DNA of 64,000 bases, taken from Polytrichum commune. Its lineage: Eukaryota > Streptophyta > Polytrichopsida > Polytrichales > Polytrichaceae. The notes beneath the pieces were generated by a model that saw nothing but the letters and a program-made list of their open reading frames with translations, was not told where the DNA came from and did not search any database. Below are positions 59,364 through 64,000 of the stretch, in pieces. The DNA lies in assembly GCA_950295325.1 (NCBI GenBank), contig OX485809.1, positions 25,000,144 to 25,064,143 of the forward strand, read 5' to 3'. Positions within the stretch are counted from its first letter, which is position 1; each line of letters begins with the position of its first letter. The translations under genes were made by a program, and so were the position numbers.

Positions 59364-59835
59364 TTGTAGTACCTAGTTGTGTGCATGGAAAACCTAGTTT
59401 CTAGACAAAAACTCAAGGGGAGGCCGCAAGCATTCGAAAACGCCGGTTCTGAAATGGAGTTTGGTAAGCCAAGGTAAAAGATTGTTGGCCTTGAGATGTA
59501 CCTAACTTTGAGGAGTTGGGTTTCAAGATTGGTCCCTCTTTTTTTGGTTAAAACCATTAGTTTTCAACTCTGATTCAAGACGACGTTTTTGCGAGGCTTA
59601 AAACCTCCATTTTTTTTTTTATCGGAGTTGGAAATGGACAGTTTTAACCAATAAAAAAGAGACCAACCTCCAAACCCAACTCCTCGAAGTTAAGCACATG
59701 ACAAGGCCAACAATCTTTTACCTTGGCTTATCAAACTCCATTTCAGAACCGGCGTTTTCGAATGTTTGTGGCCTCCCCTTCAGTTTTTGTCTAGAAACTA
59801 GGTTTTCCATGCACACAACTAGTAGGTACTACACA
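59364..59835. repeat. Foldback repeat F, copy 2 (about 210-bp arms)
   Basis: A long imperfect palindrome. GTAGTACC...TAGTTGTGTGCATGGAAAAC on the left is mirrored at 59,796-59,835, and GGAGGCC, TTCGAAAACGCCGGTTCTGA, GGTAAGCCAAGGTAAAAGAT and GGTTAAAACCAT have complements on the right. The spacer is about 50 bp. Shares words with 29,313-29,575. A further fragment (GGAGGCCACACATGTTCAAG) sits at 59,316-59,340. Open frames on both strands are mirror products of the palindrome. Likely a foldback or Mutator-like MITE; duplication not determined. Confidence 0.75.
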
Positions 59836-60064
59836 GATATGTGCAATTCAATTGCCCCCACATTCATTTGTCAACATTCCAACCTATTTGAATATTTACT
59901 ACCATATAAAGGAAAGAAATTAATTATTTTTTACTATGGTTGCTTAATAGATGAATAACAAAGTTACAAGTTTTGTGATATGGTTTGACCCAAGGTAATT
60001 TGCACGGGTTAAGAGACAACCAAGTTGCAAACTTGGTGCACATGGGCAACCTACATAATTGGTA

Positions 60065-60320
60065 CAGTGTACACACTAAACAGTCTTATTATTGTGGTTG
60101 TAGTAATTCTCTAGAACCTACATTATTTCTCTTAATGGCATTTCAAAATCTTAACCCATGCCAAATCCTTAGTTTTAAAGTATTGTGGCCACATTGATTG
60201 TGTTTCTCCACGAAATTGATGTGGGTGACTATATTTCTATGCTATTTTTTCTTTGAACTAACATTCATGGTGTTAGTTGGCATAAGTCTCCATGAATATT
60301 TACAAGGGGAAGACTCGGGG
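60065..60320 (+). repeat. Dispersed repeat R3, copy 1
   Basis: Loosely matched by 63,750-64,000. Shared: ACACTAAA(C/T)AGTCTTAT, AATTGATGTGGGT / AATTAATGTGGGT, and TAAGTCTCCATGAA / AAAGTCTTCATGAA near the end. Confidence 0.45.
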
Positions 60321-62277
60321 TCTTGGACCCACGTTAATTCCACCCATACTAGACAATTAGTGTATCCCACATTAATTATCCCGTCATTGATTCTCCACCC
60401 ACACTAACGGCATAATTTTAAGGTGGTGTAGTGCTTGAGTGGTTGTGGTCGTGGTTGTGTTCTAGTCCATTGTCAAGCACAAAAAGAAAATCTTATGTTT
60501 TTTTCTTTAATTAATTGTTTGCCATTTACACATAATGTGTAGTTGTAAATGAAGAGTCAATTTGACCCCAACTATCAATGATTATCAATCTTATTGGTGC
60601 AATACTTGGAGTGAAGACAAAAGAATTATGATTTTTAGTGTTGTTTGCCTAAGATTAAGAGTAATTGTCTTGGAATTGTCTTCTACAAACCCTCTCTTGA
60701 CAATGCATGTTTTTGGTCTTGAGGTTGTCTCCATGTGGATACATAGAAAGTACAAACAAAATGGAATCAAAGAAAGTAAACTATGGATTTATAATCTCTC
60801 TTTTTAAAAGAAAAATGAAACAATATTTATTCATTGCCAAACAAACCAACAAGGTCACTAGGACCCAAAGAAGAGAACATGGAAAGTTTCTTGAGTTCAC
60901 CCAATGAAACCACAACCCCTAAGAGGGTGGGCAACTTGGGCATGAATCATGATCAAATGAGTCAACATCAGGCGCATGAATCTGCCACGTAATTCTAGAG
61001 TTCGATCAATGATAGAGGAGGTTGTTGCTACTCCAAGTAGTATCAAACTTCACCAAAACATCATCGTAGATAGCTTCCCTTTTCAAGCCCATGAGCACTT
61101 TCTCCCTAACAATTCTAGCATACTATCACTATATTCATTAATTTGAGACTTTCTCTTGTCTCAAATTAATATATGAACCACAACAACATGGTCTAATGTT
61201 TGGGTCGTCCTACCTAAAGTTCTAAACTATCTTGATATGAGTTCTTAATTGGGTTCTTGATATGAACACCCGCTTCAAAGTATTTGCATGTTACAACATT
61301 CTCCAATATCTGTGTGATTTTATCCATGTTCTTATATTTGTAATTGTCTCAAAATGCTGAAAAAGTCCTAAATTAACGAATATAGTCAAGGAAACCTTGC
61401 CAAATGATTTGTGAAAGTAAACTATGTAACCATCCCAATCACCCTCAAGTATGCTTAAATATTGTTGTTGGTGAATATATAAAGTAAGAGTAGACTTTGT
61501 GGTTGTGGTTGTCATGAATGATGTGATTCTTTCCTCCTTGCCTCTAGAAACTAGAGTCAGGGCCGGTTTAGACTTGGAGTCAAGGCTCAAAAATGGGTTG
61601 GGGTGAAAGAAATCCACTCCTCTCATTGGTAGAGAGGCTGGGACTCGCCTCTTCAAGTTTACACCATGAGTTGGGGCCAATTAACAAATAAATTATTTTA
61701 TTCATCATGACAATGGCCTCAAGCCTTGGAAAAGAGAGCTCCCATCCTTGTGGACTCTTTCCCTCTAGTTGAGGCCATTGTCATAGCTTTTATTTGCTTG
61801 TAGTAGTTTATTCTTTGAGCATTGAATAGGAGGGGAGACATTCTAAATTTATTATACTTTAATCATTATCCATAGAATAGTTCATGAGTACGTTGGAACC
61901 TCTCATAACCCTCTCATAATTGCAGCCTCCAAATGGCCCCAACCCCACCTAAATAGGTTTACACATGAAAGCAATGAATGAAGGTAGGTTACTTTCTTAT
62001 TAATGACCTTGGGGGCCCATTTGCATGTCACATGGGACATATTGGCCTTCGTTCACAATGGCCTTGATCCCAAGTCTAAACATGCCCTCAAAGCAAGGAA
62101 ACTACAATCATCAATCATTGCAGTAAAATGTTGTGATTCTTAATAAACTCTCATTGAATCTCTTTGATTCCTATTTTTAAAAACATTTTCATATTGATTA
62201 TGTTTCCAAGGTTGTCAAATCGGATGGGACAGGACAACCATCATGTGCAACGACCGTTGGATGGCAAACTATGTAAC

Positions 62278-62300
62278 TAATAATAATAATAATAATAATT
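62278..62300. repeat. (TAA)n microsatellite
   Basis: Between seven and eight TAA units without interruption. Confidence 0.9.
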
Positions 62301-62302
62301 TA

Positions 62303-62462
62303 TTGACCGGTTGTCTTGATTGGTCAACCTAAAAACTTGAGTTCACCAAACTAGTCAAGCAGTCATTTTGACCAATTAGTATAAAATTGAGGTCGACCGG
62401 AGTAGACAACCAGTTGGCCTAAAAATTCAAGTTAACCGGACTAGTTGGCCAGTCAGCCTTCA
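62303..62462 (+). repeat. Degenerate two-unit tandem (about 80 bp)
   Basis: GACCGGTTGTC...CCTAAAAACTTGAGTTCACC and GACCGGAGTAG...CCTAAAAATTCAAGTTAACC follow each other, each ending AGTCA. Both units are rich in GACC/GGTC words. Confidence 0.5.
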
Positions 62463-63110
62463 AGTTGGGAGTAAACAATTGGAAGGTTGATAAGGATATC
62501 AATCAATCAAACTCACATGGCTTAAATTGCTTCATAGATCTAACTAGTCATTCAATTTGACTTCATGGTCGACTAGTCCATCATCCCGAATGTAATTTTT
62601 TTAATTGAAAAAAATTGGGTTGACTGACTGGACAACATACGTGGAGCATTTTGATTGAATTTTATCCTTTGGGATGAATAAACTTACCATCTCCTGTCTG
62701 GATGGATGGCAAGGTCCCCATTACGTCGGATGACAAACTTGACATGGACAACCATGGTATATACAATCGTTACATTTGGATTGATATGAAAATTTCATCA
62801 GACTCTTTCCGAAACATTGTGTGTTCGTTGTCCAGATCTCAAGAAGAGTAACCATGCAAGATAACAAACTAACAATATCTACCAAAAAAATGTGCATCAT
62901 TCACTTTATATAATTTCAAAATACCATATGTATGAAGGCCCAAATCCGCCCCCCATAAGCATTTAGGGTTAATGCAAAGATCCTCCTAACCACGTGCATC
63001 TATCAAGTTGATGGTGCATTAAGTTAAGGCCAAAGTCCAAACCCAAAGGAGCATCCCATTTTATCGGACTTTGGCCTTAGTGTGAAGGATCGAGAGGCCA
63101 AACTCACTGA

Positions 63111-63322
63111 TCGGGGAGATTTTAGGACACAATCAGTTGAGATCCTAGTATTTGCAAGTCCAACCGGTTACATGTTGACATCCTTCGATTCTTCTATATT
63201 AATTTGAGGTATATTCCATAAATTCTTCTAAAGTGATCAGTAATTCTCTTGAAATCTTGAACTTTTGCCAATTATTCCTCAAACTCAACCAGTTCATTTG
63301 TAACTAACTGCCGGTTCTCCCC
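63111..63322 (+). repeat. Dispersed repeat R1, copy 3
   Basis: Same family and orientation as 3225-3438 and 28,185-28,376. Begins TCGGGGAGATTTT and ends TAACTAACTGCCGGTTCTCC. Confidence 0.6.
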
Positions 63323-63749
63323 TATCAGAGGGCCGAACTCTTGATTTCTTACAATATGATTGGTGGAAATCGACAGCCTCTCAACCTTCAGCCATAGTGT
63401 GAAGTGCCCCTAAGTCAATGAATTAGAAAGGGAGGAGGGGAGATTTGAAAGGCTGGCAGAGATCTCTTCCTCGAATTTTAAACATGTACTCAGAAGATTC
63501 CCACAAAGGTACAATATCGTCTTAAATTCACCAAACCCTGCTAAATGAGGTGCCTCTAAACCCTCAAACTAAAGAGTCACATATATACGGACTGAGGAGG
63601 AATTTCCAAGTACTTACATAGACTTAATTTTTTGATGAACAGTTACTTAATATGTATAACTTAGTACTCTAGAAGACACATTCATGGTACTCATTGTACA
63701 TGTAATTTGTACATACTCTTGGATAGACTCAATATCAGTTGGTAACAGT

Positions 63750-64000
63750 TCCAAATCAACTACACTAAATAGTCTTATCACTGTGGACCACACTAATTTG
63801 TCTAGAGCGCACACTAGTTTTCGTGATGAGAATTAATGTGGGTCACGTTAAATTTCTACTAAAATGTCAATGTGAGAGATATTTATTGTTTTCTGCAAGA
63901 TTAATGTGGATGGTCATTTTATTTTCTGTTACTTTGTCGTGTAATTAGTATTCATTGTGTTCGTCAAAAGTCTTCATGAAGACTTAGGTGAAGACCCAGG
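63750..64000 (+). repeat. Dispersed repeat R3, copy 2 (cut by window end)
   Basis: Matches 60,065-60,320 in order, including ACACTAAATAGTCTTAT and AAAGTCTTCATGAA. The match appears to run into the window end, so the full length is unknown. Confidence 0.45.

Larger units (their letters stand above)
60330..63110. other. Intergenic, no gene seen
   Basis: No supported coding region. Holds a (TAA)n run at 62,278-62,300 and a degenerate tandem of about 80 bp at 62,303-62,462. Confidence 0.55.

Noticed and set aside
62303-62462. Possible satellite block
   Set aside because: Only two degenerate units; reported as a minor tandem only.

Overview
The window reads as nuclear DNA of a land plant, gene-poor and repeat-rich. 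Three things point there: a five-exon clade E type PP2C phosphatase with plant-style GT-AG introns, Ty1/copia retrotransposons whose primer site matches plant initiator tRNA-Met, and Stowaway- and hAT-type MITEs. A family of tandem Cys-rich modules that I do not know in this form from flowering plants makes a non-flowering lineage (fern, lycophyte or bryophyte) my guess; that is inference only.

Layout. 1-4.8 kb: intergenic, with degenerate dispersed repeats. 4.8-8.7 kb: an intact PP2C gene on + (532 aa, five exons), with a 2.5-copy repeat inside intron 1. 9.2-20.75 kb: a nest four elements deep. An old broken copia (A, +) holds a very young copia (B, -; LTRs differ at 1 of 289 sites; 5-bp target duplication). 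B holds a 2-kb non-autonomous hAT element (8-bp duplication), which holds a 0.9-kb MITE. 20.8-26.2 kb: AT-rich and gene-empty.

26.2-57.1 kb: a dispersed cluster of five paralogues in alternating orientation (-,+,-,+,-), four apparently intact and one broken. They encode secreted Cys-rich proteins of 200-251 aa built from an exact 52-residue module (NCGxCGxxC ... GKCG ... GWxDC ... NGCET). All share one gene plan: a signal-peptide exon ending in phase 1, one large repeat exon, and a 73-79 nt last exon entered in phase 2. Each has a TATA box roughly 95-180 bp upstream of the ATG. Two copies (37 kb and 50 kb, inverted) have identical repeat-exon proteins and a nucleotide-identical stretch of about 370 bp, although their introns and last exons differ by about 10%; this suggests gene conversion.

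Between and beyond these genes lie several MITEs and foldback elements (38.7, 40.4, 42.2, 44.7, 52.2 and 59.4 kb), an array of small hairpins whose stems change in a compensating way (46.4-46.7 kb), a 270-bp tandem dimer (58.3-58.8 kb) and several dispersed repeat families present two or three times. No rRNA, tRNA or CRISPR was found. All calls come from reading the sequence by eye; exon ends rest on splice consensus, frame and comparison between paralogues, not on transcripts.
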